In this document: piece by piece, positions 15,254-24,555 of the stretch | Numbering within the stretch: the stretch's first letter is position 1 | How the letters are laid out: every line of letters begins with the position of its first letter | Source of the DNA: Bacillus sp. EB106-08-02-XG196 | GTDB lineage: Bacteria > Bacillota > Bacilli > Bacillales > Cytobacillaceae | Direction of reading: 5' to 3' | Assembly: GCF_013396335.1 (NCBI RefSeq) | Contig: NZ_JABWSY010000008.1 | Location: forward strand, 1 to 64,000 | DNA: 64,000 nucleotides | Notes under the pieces: generated by a model | Database searches by the model: none | Told to the model about the DNA's origin: nothing | Seen by the model: only the letters and a program-made list of their open reading frames with translations | Translations under genes and position numbers: made by a program

Positions 15254-16837
15254 ATGAAAGCAACAGATTTACTTGTGCAGTGCTTAGAAAATGAGGGTGT
15301 TGAGTATATCTTCGGCATCATGGGGAAGGAAACGCTTGACCTGATGGATTCATTGTCTAAATCGAAACAGATTCAGTTTGTGGATGTTCGTCATGAACAA
15401 GGAGCCGCTTTTATGGCGGATGTTTACGGTAGATTAACAAAAAAAGCCGGCGTTTGCTTAGCGACATTAGGACCTGGGGCAGCCAATCTTTTGACCGGAA
15501 TAGCAAGTGCAACGCTTGACCATTCCCCGGTTGTAGCCATCACAGGACAAGCCGGTCTTGAACGGCAGCATCTTGAATCCCACCAATATTTAGATATCGT
15601 GAAAATATTTGAACCCGCTGCCAAGTGGAGTGTTCAAATTAAGGATTCGCAAACCATATCAACCATCATCCGTAAGGCATTTAGAGTAGCACAAATGGAA
15701 AAGCCAGGCGCAGTTTTAATTGAATTACCCGAGAACCTAGCTCCTCAAATGATTCCAACTCAAGTCTTACCTGTAACACCTATTCCAAAAAGCACACCTG
15801 TTTCACAAGCAATCGAGGGTGCTCGTACACTAATAGCTCAGAGCCAAAAACCAGTTGTCATTTTAGGAAACGGGGTTATAAGGCAAGACGCAGCAGCAGA
15901 ACTGCTCACATTTGTTGAGAACTTACAATCACCTGTTATTCATAGTTTTATGGCCAAAGGGGTAATACCTAAAAACCATCCACTGAATTATTTTACATTC
16001 GGTTTCAACAAAGACGATGAAGCATTACCGATTATCGAGGAAGCTGATTTATTACTTGTCGTTGGTTTTGATTTGGTTGAAAAACTACCGAAGGACTGGA
16101 ATAAAAAGAGGCGTCCTATTTTACATATCGATCCACTGCCAGCCGAAATGGACGAGTACTACCCTGTTAGCGCGGAGTTGGCCGGTGATTTAAAGGAGAC
16201 ATTCCAGGTACTGAATAAACTGGATATCCCCTCTAGGCTGTGGGTTCCAATTGGGAAGCTAAAAGAACGGATTGAGACAGCTTATCAACTTAATTTAGAT
16301 CTAACTAATCAATCCTTATCGATAGAAAATATCTTAACCGTTATTGAAAAACTTACACCAGAAGAGACCATCGTCATTTCAGATGTAGGTGCCCACAAGA
16401 TATCCATTGCCCGTACGTATCAACCAAAACAAGCCGGCCGACTCATTATCTCCAATGGATTAGCCTCAATGGGGATTGCCCTGCCTGGTGCCATTGGTGC
16501 CAAATTAGCTTGCCCGGATGCGCCCGTTATTTGTATTACTGGGGATGGCGGGGCGTTGATGAATATTTCCGAATTAGAGACTGCGAAACGATTAGGCCTA
16601 TCAATGATCATCATCGTCATAAATGATTCTGCGTTAAAACTAGAAGAACAAATGATGCAGGAAAAATTCAGCCATGGCTTTGGTACAAACTTTAGAAACC
16701 CTGACTTTGTGCAGCTTGCTGCAAGCTTTGGAATAAAAGGAGCAAGACCCAATCAATTGAATGAGTTTGAGCAAGTATTGAAGAATGCATTAAATCAAAC
16801 CAATGAACTTACACTGATTGATTGTTTGCAAAATTAA
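15254..16837 (+). CDS. Thiamine-diphosphate-dependent enzyme, acetolactate synthase large-subunit-like
   Basis: This 527-residue protein has the three POX-family domains: N-terminal pyrimidine-binding (FGIMGKE, HEQGAAFMADVYGRL with the catalytic-type Glu), central, and C-terminal pyrophosphate-binding (GDGGALMNISELETAKRLG...NDS, about residues 430-460). Acetolactate synthase is the usual label. However, no regulatory subunit (ilvH) and no alsD is nearby, so another 2-oxoacid carboligase or decarboxylase is possible. GAAGGGAG lies 7 bases before the ATG at 15254. A protein of unknown function and a BCCT carrier follow on the same strand. Confidence 0.7.
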   Translation: MKATDLLVQCLENEGVEYIFGIMGKETLDLMDSLSKSKQIQFVDVRHEQGAAFMADVYGRLTKKAGVCLATLGPGAANLLTGIASATLDHSPVVAITGQAGLERQHLESHQYLDIVKIFEPAAKWSVQIKDSQTISTIIRKAFRVAQMEKPGAVLIELPENLAPQMIPTQVLPVTPIPKSTPVSQAIEGARTLIAQSQKPVVILGNGVIRQDAAAELLTFVENLQSPVIHSFMAKGVIPKNHPLNYFTFGFNKDDEALPIIEEADLLLVVGFDLVEKLPKDWNKKRRPILHIDPLPAEMDEYYPVSAELAGDLKETFQVLNKLDIPSRLWVPIGKLKERIETAYQLNLDLTNQSLSIENILTVIEKLTPEETIVISDVGAHKISIARTYQPKQAGRLIISNGLASMGIALPGAIGAKLACPDAPVICITGDGGALMNISELETAKRLGLSMIIIVINDSALKLEEQMMQEKFSHGFGTNFRNPDFVQLAASFGIKGARPNQLNEFEQVLKNALNQTNELTLIDCLQN

Positions 16838-16860
16838 AAACATGGAAGGGAGATCTATCT

Positions 16861-17517
16861 GTGAAATTGTATCAAGTAAGAAAAGGACAATTTGTCTATT
16901 ACAACAATGAATTGCATAGGGTATATGGCGTGAAACCTATGTATAAAGAATCTGTTCATCTTATTAGGCTTAGGGATTTGACGCAGCAATTAACCAAATC
17001 GGTGAGTGTAGAAAAGGTCAAACCGAAGGAGCTTGACAGCTTTGTTTTTAATCATAAAGCTTATACGCTTAGTCATGATCGCAAAGCTCAAGTAGGAGAT
17101 TATATTTTAATACATAATCCGATGCCGGATTCCTTGGATACGTATTCTTTAAATGAAATCGATGTTGTTGAGACCGTTGATAAACAAGGGGTCGTTACAA
17201 GTAATTCTCATGGAATTAAGCATAACGAGTATTTATTAATGGTACCGGGCCGTGCTAGTGGGAGCACTTCGATTGATTATCAAAATAGTGAAGGTGTAGA
17301 TGCAGATAACCTACAAGACGTTGGGTCCACCTATAACCCCAACAACGAACCCTTCCCTGCTATTGGAGATATTTATAAAAATGATGAAGGATTTGTGGCT
17401 ATGGTCGTCGCTCTAAAAGGTGAAACGGTATACCTCGGAGACGGTTTGGAGTTGCCGCAAGAAGAGTTGATGAAGGGTGCCAAGTGGGAATTTCTCTATC
17501 ATCTCCTTGATAAATGA
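16861..17517 (+). CDS. Conserved-looking soluble protein, unknown
   Basis: This 218-residue protein starts with GTG (GGGAG 8 bases upstream), 23 bases after the TPP-enzyme stop. It shows two similar beta-rich halves. The first runs from KGQFVYYNNELHRVYGVKP (residue 8 on); the second ends with GDIYKNDEGFVAMVVALKG. There is no signal peptide, membrane segment or catalytic motif I can name. The repeated G-x-x-V-Y-x-N-x-E/D pattern suggests a duplicated small beta-barrel. Operon position links it to the TPP enzyme or the BCCT transporter. Confidence 0.6.
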   Translation: MKLYQVRKGQFVYYNNELHRVYGVKPMYKESVHLIRLRDLTQQLTKSVSVEKVKPKELDSFVFNHKAYTLSHDRKAQVGDYILIHNPMPDSLDTYSLNEIDVVETVDKQGVVTSNSHGIKHNEYLLMVPGRASGSTSIDYQNSEGVDADNLQDVGSTYNPNNEPFPAIGDIYKNDEGFVAMVVALKGETVYLGDGLELPQEELMKGAKWEFLYHLLDK

Positions 17518-17583
17518 ATGCTCTTTGAATGGATTAAAACGGGAAGGTTTCTTATTTTTCCTTACACCTAGCAGGAGGTTTAC

Positions 17584-19104
17584 ATGGACAGCAAAAAACT
17601 GAATGAAAATATTGTTTTTATTTTATCATTGTTACTCACTCTCATCTTTATTGTTTGGGGGGTCTTTTTTACAGAGAATCTCGCCAAGGTCACCGATACA
17701 ATTTACAATGGGTCGATTGATTATCTGGGATGGGTATATCTTGGTGCCGCCCTATTCTTTGTCATCTTCTCCATCTATTTACTGTTCTCTAAATATGGCA
17801 ATATTCGACTGGGCAAAAAAACAGACAAGCCTGATTTTAGTACGGCATCATGGCTCGCTATGTTGTTCGGTGCTGGTATGGGGATTGGAATTGTGTATTG
17901 GAGTGTCGCTGAACCGGTTACCCACTACACGACTCCTCCTTATGGGGAAGGATATACGCTTGACGCAGCCAATACGGCCATGAAATATACATTCTTCCAT
18001 TGGGGACTTGATCCATGGGCCATTTACACGGTAATCGGTCTTGCCCTTGCCTTTTTTCAATATAACAAAAAGCTTCCTGCAGCCATTAGCTCGGCGTTTC
18101 ATCCGTTTCTGGGTGATAGAATCTATGGCCCGATAGGAAAAACGATAGATGTCCTGTCTATTTTCGCAACCGTCTTTGGGATTGCCACATCTTTAGGGCT
18201 GGGTGCTATGCAGGTTACTGCGGGAATGCATGATATTTTCGGTGTTCCTAATGAGTTATTCGTCCAGCTAATCGTGATTGCGGTTGCGACAGTCCTTTTT
18301 ATCATCTCCATCAATACAGGTTTGGAGAAAGGAATCCAATTCTTATCCAATGCGGCGATGATTTTATCTTTTGCGATCATGCTGCTGATTTTGATTGTTG
18401 GTCCTACCGTGACGATTATTAAGGTCTTCTTTAATACTACAGGTCTTTATATTAGTGATTTTATTCATTTGAGTTTAAGGCTTAAACCTTTTGGGGAAGG
18501 GGAATGGATTGCATCCTGGACGCTTTTTTATTGGGCATGGTGGATTGCCTGGGCGCCATTTGTAGGGATGTTTATTGCCCGCGTTTCAAAGGGAAGAACG
18601 GTAAGAGAGTTTGTCATTGGTGTGTTAATTGTTCCCACACTTGGAACATGTCTCTGGATGTCCATATTTGGCGGGGCCGCGCTTGATATCGTTCAAAAAA
18701 CAGGTAACCATGATTTAGCAAAAAATATTACCGAAAACGTGTCATTGGCTATTTTTACATTCTTTGATTATCTCCCCTTAAGTTCGGTGTTAAGTATTTT
18801 AGGGTTTGCTGTCGTAGCCATTTATTATATAACAGTTGCCGATACAGCCACCTTTGTCTTGGGGATGCTTAGTGAAGGCGGCACATTAAATCCTTCAAAT
18901 AAAATAAAAATGACATGGGGCGTTATTCAATCAGCATTGGCTGCTGTATTACTACTAGCTGGAGGATTGAACGTATTGCAAACAGCCTCCATCGCAGCCG
19001 CCCTCCCTTTTGCCATCATCATGATCGTCATGTGCTTCTCATTACTAAAAGGTTTAAAAAGTGAAGTCGGGGAAAAACCGAGGGAACCGCGGGGACGGTT
19101 CTGA
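17584..19104 (+). CDS. BCCT family betaine/carnitine/choline transporter
   Basis: This 506-residue protein has 12 membrane helices. It shows the BCCT signature GAGMGIGIVYWSVAEP (about residues 97-112), which includes the Gly-rich helix and substrate Trp, and the Trp-rich FYWAWWIAWAPFVGMFIARVS (about 312-332). It is related to OpuD, which takes up glycine betaine with Na+ for osmoprotection. GCAGGAGG precedes the ATG. The C-terminal residues R-G-R-F and the stop are read from a REP-like element beginning near 19086. The short tail should not harm transport but may alter osmosensing (inference). Confidence 0.85.
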   Translation: MDSKKLNENIVFILSLLLTLIFIVWGVFFTENLAKVTDTIYNGSIDYLGWVYLGAALFFVIFSIYLLFSKYGNIRLGKKTDKPDFSTASWLAMLFGAGMGIGIVYWSVAEPVTHYTTPPYGEGYTLDAANTAMKYTFFHWGLDPWAIYTVIGLALAFFQYNKKLPAAISSAFHPFLGDRIYGPIGKTIDVLSIFATVFGIATSLGLGAMQVTAGMHDIFGVPNELFVQLIVIAVATVLFIISINTGLEKGIQFLSNAAMILSFAIMLLILIVGPTVTIIKVFFNTTGLYISDFIHLSLRLKPFGEGEWIASWTLFYWAWWIAWAPFVGMFIARVSKGRTVREFVIGVLIVPTLGTCLWMSIFGGAALDIVQKTGNHDLAKNITENVSLAIFTFFDYLPLSSVLSILGFAVVAIYYITVADTATFVLGMLSEGGTLNPSNKIKMTWGVIQSALAAVLLLAGGLNVLQTASIAAALPFAIIMIVMCFSLLKGLKSEVGEKPREPRGRF

Positions 19105-19200
19105 TGGTCTTTTTCACCAGCTCATCCTTACTTGGCAGTGTTCAGACACCTGCCAAGTAAGGATTGCCAAAGAATAGGTCCAAGAGAACCGTCCTCACGG
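19086..19200. repeat. REP-like element, long form, copy 3
   Basis: Outer arms ACCGCGGGGACGGTTCT and AGAACCGTCCTCACGG enclose an inner stem TCCTTACTTGGCAG ... CTGCCAAGTAAGGA (about 19125-19162). Nearly the same 110-bp layout recurs at 24442-24555. The BCCT gene stop codon lies inside its left arm. Confidence 0.85.
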
Positions 19201-19240
19201 CATCAAATGACGAGAATCTGTCAAAACCAAATAATAGCGC

Positions 19241-19268
19241 TTGCATATTTTGAAAATCCTATTATAAT
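19241..19268 (+). promoter_or_regulatory. gnt operon promoter
   Basis: A -35 TTGCAT (19241-19246), a 16-bp spacer and a -10 TATAAT (19263-19268). The GntR operator overlaps its downstream edge. Confidence 0.75.
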
Positions 19269-19284
19269 ACTTGTATACAAGTAT
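19267..19284 (+). promoter_or_regulatory. GntR operator of the gluconate operon
   Basis: The perfect 18-bp palindrome ATACTTGTATACAAGTAT overlaps the -10 end. It equals the GntR operator known from the B. subtilis gnt operon; gluconate releases the repressor there. Confidence 0.9.
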
Positions 19285-19313
19285 CCTTGTATTATTAAAA
19301 AGAGGGTGAACTT

Positions 19314-20051
19314 ATGATAGATTCAAAGGAATTTTTATATCCCGAAAAGAGCCTTTCAAAAGCTTCCGCTGGTGAGCGCGTAGCATGTGAACTTAGAATG
19401 CGTATCATCTCTGGCACGATTGAAAGCGGCTCCATTCTATCGGAAAATAAACTAGCTGCGGATTTTGCTGTGAGCAGATCGCCTATTCGTGAATCTTTAA
19501 AAATCCTAGCAGCTGAAAATCTCATCCGATTGGAAAGAATGGGTGCAGTTGTTGTTGGTTTAACAGAAAAAGAAATACAAGAGATTTATGATGTCCGACT
19601 GCTCATTGAAACGTTTGTGTTCGAACGCCTTATAAAGATGGAAACAAATCAACTAGCAAGAGAGCTTAGTAAAATACTAGAAATGATGAAAGTCGCGATA
19701 AAATATCGTGATGCTGACGAATTTGCCCTACAGGATGTCTTATTTCACGAAACGATTATTCGGTCTATTAACCATTCCCATATGCTGATGATTTGGGATA
19801 ACTTAAAGCCTGTTATGGAATGCTTAATTCTTTTATCAATGCGTTTGCGCATTAAAGAAGAGTTTGAGGACTTTACAAGGGTTATAAGAAATCATGAGAT
19901 TTATATAGAAGCGATAGAATCTAAGGATCGAGCACTCATGCTTGAATCTTTACATCTAAACTTTGATGATGTTCAAGTTCAAGGAACAGTAGATGACCTA
20001 TGGATGTCACAGCAAATGCTAGCTAAAGGAGCTGTGCATAAAAATGACTAA
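19314..20051 (+). CDS. gntR: Gluconate operon transcriptional repressor GntR
   Basis: This 245-residue GntR/FadR-subfamily repressor has a winged helix (about residues 20-85; SENKLAADFAVSRSPIRESLK) and a C-terminal FCD domain (about 95-230) that binds gluconate or gluconolactone. AGAGGG lies before the ATG. The operator with the known GntR sequence sits 30 bp upstream, so the gene is autorepressed. Its 3' end overlaps the kinase gene by 8 bases, which indicates translational coupling. Confidence 0.92.
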   Translation: MIDSKEFLYPEKSLSKASAGERVACELRMRIISGTIESGSILSENKLAADFAVSRSPIRESLKILAAENLIRLERMGAVVVGLTEKEIQEIYDVRLLIETFVFERLIKMETNQLARELSKILEMMKVAIKYRDADEFALQDVLFHETIIRSINHSHMLMIWDNLKPVMECLILLSMRLRIKEEFEDFTRVIRNHEIYIEAIESKDRALMLESLHLNFDDVQVQGTVDDLWMSQQMLAKGAVHKND

Positions 20052-21588
20052 TTACATGTTAGGTGTAGATATCGGTACAACAAGTACCAAAGCTGTATTA
20101 TTTACAGAAAAAGGCGAAGTCATCCATGTAGAGAATCATGGTTATCCACTTTACACACCTGATATGTCTACAGCCGAACAAGATCCAAATGAGATTTATC
20201 AGGCAGTCTTGCAAGCGATTACCCATATTACGAAACGTCATTCTGATAAAAAGCCATCTTTCATTTCATTTAGCAGCGCCATGCACAGTGTCATTGCGAT
20301 GGGTGAGAACGACCAGCCACTGACACCTTGTATCACCTGGGCGGATAATCGAAGTGAAGCTTGGGCTCATAAAATAAAAAATGAGTTGAATGGGCATGAA
20401 ATCTACAAGCGAACGGGAACACCGATTCACCCAATGTCACCATTAACCAAAATAGCATGGTTAGTGAATGAACGTCCTGAAATTGCTGGTAAGACAAAAA
20501 AATATATCGGAATAAAAGAATTTATTTTTAAAAAGTTTTTCAACCAATATGTTGTCGATCATTCTCTCGCATCATGCATGGGTATGATGGATCTCAAAAA
20601 CTTAGATTGGGATGAAGAAGCATTAAACATTGCCGGTATAACGCGTGATCAATTATCTGAGCTCGTGCCTACGACCAAGATATTCAGCAACTGTGATCAC
20701 GACTTAGCCAAACAAATTGGGATTGACCCACAAACTCCTTTTGTCATTGGGGCCAGTGATGGAGTCCTTTCCAATCTAGGTGTAAATGCGATTGGAAAAG
20801 GTGAGATTGCCGTCACCATTGGGACAAGCGGTGCGATTCGAACGATTATTGACAAGCCGCAAACAGATGAAAAGGGTAGAATATTCTGCTATGCCTTAAC
20901 GGAAAAACATTGGGTAATAGGCGGTCCGGTAAACAATGGCGGAATGGTCCTTCGCTGGATTCGGGATGAATTTGCCTCTTCTGAAGTTGAAACGGCGAAA
21001 CGATTAGGAATTGATCCTTACGAAGTATTAACCAAGATTGCCGAACGCGTAAGACCAGGATCAGATGGATTGTTATTCCATCCATACCTTGCAGGTGAAC
21101 GAGCGCCATTATGGAATCCAGACGTGCGTGGATCCTTTTTCGGCTTAACCTTGTCACATAAGAAAGAACATATGATTCGAGCAGCCCTGGAAGGTGTCAT
21201 TTACAATTTATACACCGTTTTTCTAGCATTAACAGAATGCATGGAAACTCCTGTTACCCGAATCCAAGCAACGGGAGGCTTCGCAAGGTCGGAGGTTTGG
21301 CGTCAAATGATGTCCGACATATTCGAATCAGAAGTCGTCGTTCCTGAAAGCTATGAAAGTTCATGCCTGGGGGCTTGTATTTTAGGACTCTATGCAACTG
21401 GAAAAATCGATTCTTTTGAAGTTGTTTCTGAAATGATTGGCAGCACCTTTACACATACACCTGAAGAAGCGGCCGCAAAAGAATACAGGCAATTGCTGCC
21501 GATCTTTATTCACTTATCAAGAGTATTAGAAGAAGATTATACAATGATAGCCAATTATCAAAGAAAGCTTACAAACACACTAGATTAA
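20044..21588 (+). CDS. gntK: Gluconokinase
   Basis: This 514-residue FGGY-family sugar kinase makes 6-phosphogluconate from gluconate and ATP in the cytoplasm. Visible motifs are the phosphate-1 loop GVDIGTTSTKAVLF at the N-terminus, the adenosine-side VTIGTSGAIR (about residue 258), and the C-terminal FGGY-like ATGGFARSEVWRQMMSDIF (about 410). It is the second gene of gntRKPZ, as in B. subtilis. The start overlaps the end of gntR. Confidence 0.93.
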   Translation: MTNYMLGVDIGTTSTKAVLFTEKGEVIHVENHGYPLYTPDMSTAEQDPNEIYQAVLQAITHITKRHSDKKPSFISFSSAMHSVIAMGENDQPLTPCITWADNRSEAWAHKIKNELNGHEIYKRTGTPIHPMSPLTKIAWLVNERPEIAGKTKKYIGIKEFIFKKFFNQYVVDHSLASCMGMMDLKNLDWDEEALNIAGITRDQLSELVPTTKIFSNCDHDLAKQIGIDPQTPFVIGASDGVLSNLGVNAIGKGEIAVTIGTSGAIRTIIDKPQTDEKGRIFCYALTEKHWVIGGPVNNGGMVLRWIRDEFASSEVETAKRLGIDPYEVLTKIAERVRPGSDGLLFHPYLAGERAPLWNPDVRGSFFGLTLSHKKEHMIRAALEGVIYNLYTVFLALTECMETPVTRIQATGGFARSEVWRQMMSDIFESEVVVPESYESSCLGACILGLYATGKIDSFEVVSEMIGSTFTHTPEEAAAKEYRQLLPIFIHLSRVLEEDYTMIANYQRKLTNTLD

Positions 21589-21607
21589 ATCTTGGAGGAT
21601 TTACAAA

Positions 21608-22954
21608 ATGCCATTAGTTATTGTAGCAATTGGAATTGTAGCATTACTTATATTAATCATGGGTTTAAAATTAAACACGTTTGTTTCATTAATCATTGTA
21701 TCGTTCGGTGTTGCATTAGCACTTGGAATACCACTAGCGGAAGTCGTTAAAACCATTGAAGCAGGATTAGGCGGAACGCTTGGTCACTTAGCGCTAATCT
21801 TTGGACTAGGCGCGATGCTGGGTAAGTTAATCGCAGATTCAGGCGGTGCGCAGCGCATTGCGATGACCCTTGTTCACAAATTTGGTGAAAAAAATATTCA
21901 ATGGGCAGTCGTAGCAGCCTCATTCATTATTGGTGTTGCACTATTTTTCGAAGTAGGCTTAGTATTATTAATTCCAATCGTCTTTGCGATTTCCAGAGAA
22001 TTAAAAGTTTCGATTTTATACCTTGGTATTCCAATGGTAGCAGCATTATCCGTGACACATGGTTTCTTACCGCCGCACCCAGGACCAACGGTTATTGCGG
22101 GTGAATTTGGCGCAGACCTTGGTGAAGTTTTACTTTATGGTTTCATTATTTCAGTTCCAACCGTTATTTTAGCCGGCCCTGTATTTACAAAAATCGCAAA
22201 AAAATTAGTACCTGCATCTTTCACAAAAACCGGCAGTATTGCCTCTTTAGGTGAACAAAAAACGTTTAAACTTGAAGACACACCTGGTTTCGGAATCAGT
22301 GTATTTACCGCTTTACTTCCTGTTATTTTGATGTCAATTGCTACGATTATTACGTTATCGCAAAAAACAATTGGCTTTGAAGATAATGGTTTACTAGCAG
22401 CGATCCGTTTTATTGGTGATGCAGGTACTGCCATGTTGCTTTCCTTATTATTTGCGATCTATTCAATGGGATTAGCAAGAAAGATTCCAATGAAAGATAT
22501 TATGGAATCTTGTACACAAGCAATCTTGCATATTGGAATGATGCTCTTAATTATTGGTGGAGGCGGAGCCTTCAAACAAGTATTAATCACTGGCGGTGTA
22601 GGTGACTATGTTGCTGAATTATTCAAAGGAACTTCATTATCCCCCATCCTGCTTGCTTGGATTATCGCTGCGATCTTACGGATTGCATTAGGATCTGCCA
22701 CTGTTGCGGCTTTGACAACAGCTGGTTTAGTTATTCCGATGTTAGGACAAACGGATGTTAACCTTGCTTTAGTTGTACTAGCAACAGGTGCCGGAAGTTT
22801 AGTCGCTTCACACGTTAACGATGCTGGTTTCTGGATGTTTAAAGAGTATTTTGGTTTAAGCATGAAAGAAACATTCGCAACATGGACATTGCTTGAAACG
22901 ATTATTTCCGTTGCTGGATTAGTGTTTATCCTATTATTAAGCTTATTTGTTTAA
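21608..22954 (+). CDS. gntP: Gluconate permease (GntP family)
   Basis: This 448-residue proton-coupled gluconate importer has about 12 to 14 membrane helices. The family segment GLGAMLGKLIADSGGAQRIA (about residues 66-85) is present, as is the conserved SVTHGFLPPHPGPTVIAGEFGA (about 148-169). GGAGG precedes the ATG, 20 bases after gntK. It sits between the kinase and the dehydrogenase of the same pathway. Confidence 0.93.
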   Translation: MPLVIVAIGIVALLILIMGLKLNTFVSLIIVSFGVALALGIPLAEVVKTIEAGLGGTLGHLALIFGLGAMLGKLIADSGGAQRIAMTLVHKFGEKNIQWAVVAASFIIGVALFFEVGLVLLIPIVFAISRELKVSILYLGIPMVAALSVTHGFLPPHPGPTVIAGEFGADLGEVLLYGFIISVPTVILAGPVFTKIAKKLVPASFTKTGSIASLGEQKTFKLEDTPGFGISVFTALLPVILMSIATIITLSQKTIGFEDNGLLAAIRFIGDAGTAMLLSLLFAIYSMGLARKIPMKDIMESCTQAILHIGMMLLIIGGGGAFKQVLITGGVGDYVAELFKGTSLSPILLAWIIAAILRIALGSATVAALTTAGLVIPMLGQTDVNLALVVLATGAGSLVASHVNDAGFWMFKEYFGLSMKETFATWTLLETIISVAGLVFILLLSLFV

Positions 22955-22960
22955 GCGTTC

Positions 22961-23001
22961 AGGGCAGTAAAACTCCTCTTTTTGTAAGGGATTTTACTGC
23001 C
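22961..23001 (+). terminator. Stem-loop between gntP and gntZ
   Basis: GGCAGTAAAA ... TTTTACTGCC pair around a T-rich loop. No strong T run follows the stem, so it may be an RNA-processing or attenuating hairpin inside the operon rather than a full terminator. Confidence 0.5.
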
Positions 23002-23033
23002 TATTCATCTTTAGATTAAAGGAGTAGATATAG

Positions 23034-24437
23034 ATGTTGAATACAATTGGTGTTATTGGTTTAGGGGTTATGGGTAGTAATATTGCTTTAAACATGGCAA
23101 GTAAAGGGGAACACGTAGCTGTATATAATTACACGAGAGATTTAACGGACCAACTTGTGGAAAAACTTGAAGGACAGTCGATTACATCTTACTACGAAAT
23201 TCAAGATTTCGTACAGTCTTTAGAGACTCCGAGAAAAGTCTTTGTTATGGTTACAGCCGGCAAAGCGATTGATTCGGTGATTGGCTCATTAATGCCACAT
23301 CTTGAAGAGGGCGACGTCATTATGGATGGCGGTAATTCCCATTATGAAGATACGGAACGTAGATACGATGAGTTAAAGTCTAAAGGAATCGGATATTTAG
23401 GGATTGGAATTTCCGGCGGTGAGGTGGGTGCATTAACAGGACCATCGATTATGCCCGGCGGTGATAAAGAAGTTTATGAAAAAGCAGCACCTATTCTTAC
23501 AAAAATAGCAGCCCAAGTGGACAATACCCCTTGCTGTGTCTATATGGGTCCAAAAGGTGCCGGTCACTTTGTAAAAATGGTACATAACGGAATCGAGTAT
23601 GCAGATATGCAATTAATTGCGGAAGCCTATACGTTTTTAAGAGAAAGGTTACAATTATCCGTTCATGAAATTGCTGACATCTTTGAAACCTGGAATCAAG
23701 GAGAACTGAAAAGTTATTTAATCGAGATTACGGCAGAAATTTTACGAAAAAAGGATGAAGTTACAGGCTTACCGCTCATTGATGTGATTTTGGATAAAGC
23801 TGGCCAAAAAGGCACTGGTAAATGGACCAGTATCCAAGCTATCGATAACGGCATCCCGGCATCGATTATTACCGAGTCATTATTTGCCAGATACATCTCT
23901 GCTTTAAAAGAGGAACGGGTGCATGCCCAATCGATTCTAACAGGCCCTAAGTACGAACAGCCGCAATTGGATAAAAATGAGTGGATTGACTACATTAGAC
24001 AGGCCTTATATATGGGGAAAGTTTGTGCCTACGCACAAGGATTTACCCAATATAAAATGACTTCCGAACTTTTCGGCTGGGAATTACCATTAAAGGATAT
24101 TGCGCTGATTTTCCGCGGCGGCTGTATAATTCGTGCAGAATTCCTAAACGTCATAAGTGAAGCTTATCAAGCACAGCCAAATCTGGCTAATCTATTAATC
24201 TCTCCCTATTTTGCCGAAAAGGTTATCGATTACCAAATGGGCTTGCGAAAAGTGGTATGTGAAGGGATCAATTCTGGTATTTCGTTCCCATGTTTAAGTG
24301 CTTCCCTTACCTATTTTGATAGTTATCGAAAAGGCATCTCGAATGCTAACCTTTTACAGGCACAACGTGACTATTTTGGTGCACATACTTATGAACGCAA
24401 CGATCTATCTGGAGTCTTTCACACAAACTGGAACTAA
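23034..24437 (+). CDS. gntZ: 6-phosphogluconate dehydrogenase, decarboxylating
   Basis: This 467-residue enzyme oxidises 6-phosphogluconate to ribulose 5-phosphate and CO2. It has the Rossmann motif GLGVMGSNIALNMASKG at the N-terminus and the 6PGDH signature IGISGGEVGALTGPSIMPGG (about residues 123-142). The catalytic Lys and substrate contacts are in GAGHFVKMVHNGIEY (about 178-192). It closes the gnt operon (gntZ position, as in B. subtilis). AAAGGAG precedes the ATG. A REP-like element follows five bases after the stop. Confidence 0.92.
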   Translation: MLNTIGVIGLGVMGSNIALNMASKGEHVAVYNYTRDLTDQLVEKLEGQSITSYYEIQDFVQSLETPRKVFVMVTAGKAIDSVIGSLMPHLEEGDVIMDGGNSHYEDTERRYDELKSKGIGYLGIGISGGEVGALTGPSIMPGGDKEVYEKAAPILTKIAAQVDNTPCCVYMGPKGAGHFVKMVHNGIEYADMQLIAEAYTFLRERLQLSVHEIADIFETWNQGELKSYLIEITAEILRKKDEVTGLPLIDVILDKAGQKGTGKWTSIQAIDNGIPASIITESLFARYISALKEERVHAQSILTGPKYEQPQLDKNEWIDYIRQALYMGKVCAYAQGFTQYKMTSELFGWELPLKDIALIFRGGCIIRAEFLNVISEAYQAQPNLANLLISPYFAEKVIDYQMGLRKVVCEGINSGISFPCLSASLTYFDSYRKGISNANLLQAQRDYFGAHTYERNDLSGVFHTNWN

Positions 24438-24441
24438 GGAA

Positions 24442-24555
24442 CTATGGGGACGGTTCTGATGGTCTTTTTCACATAATCATCCTTACTTGGCAGTGTTCAG
24501 TCACCTGCCAAGTAAGGATGAGCAAAGAATGTGACCGGGAGAACCGTCCCCATGG
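24442..24555. repeat. REP-like element, long form, copy 4
   Basis: This element has the same architecture as copy 3: outer arms CTATGGGGACGGTTCT / GAGAACCGTCCCCATGG and inner stem TCCTTACTTGGCAG / CTGCCAAGTAAGGA (about 24479-24517). It fills the whole gap between converging gntZ and the germination operon and ends one base before the GerB-type stop codon. Confidence 0.87.
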
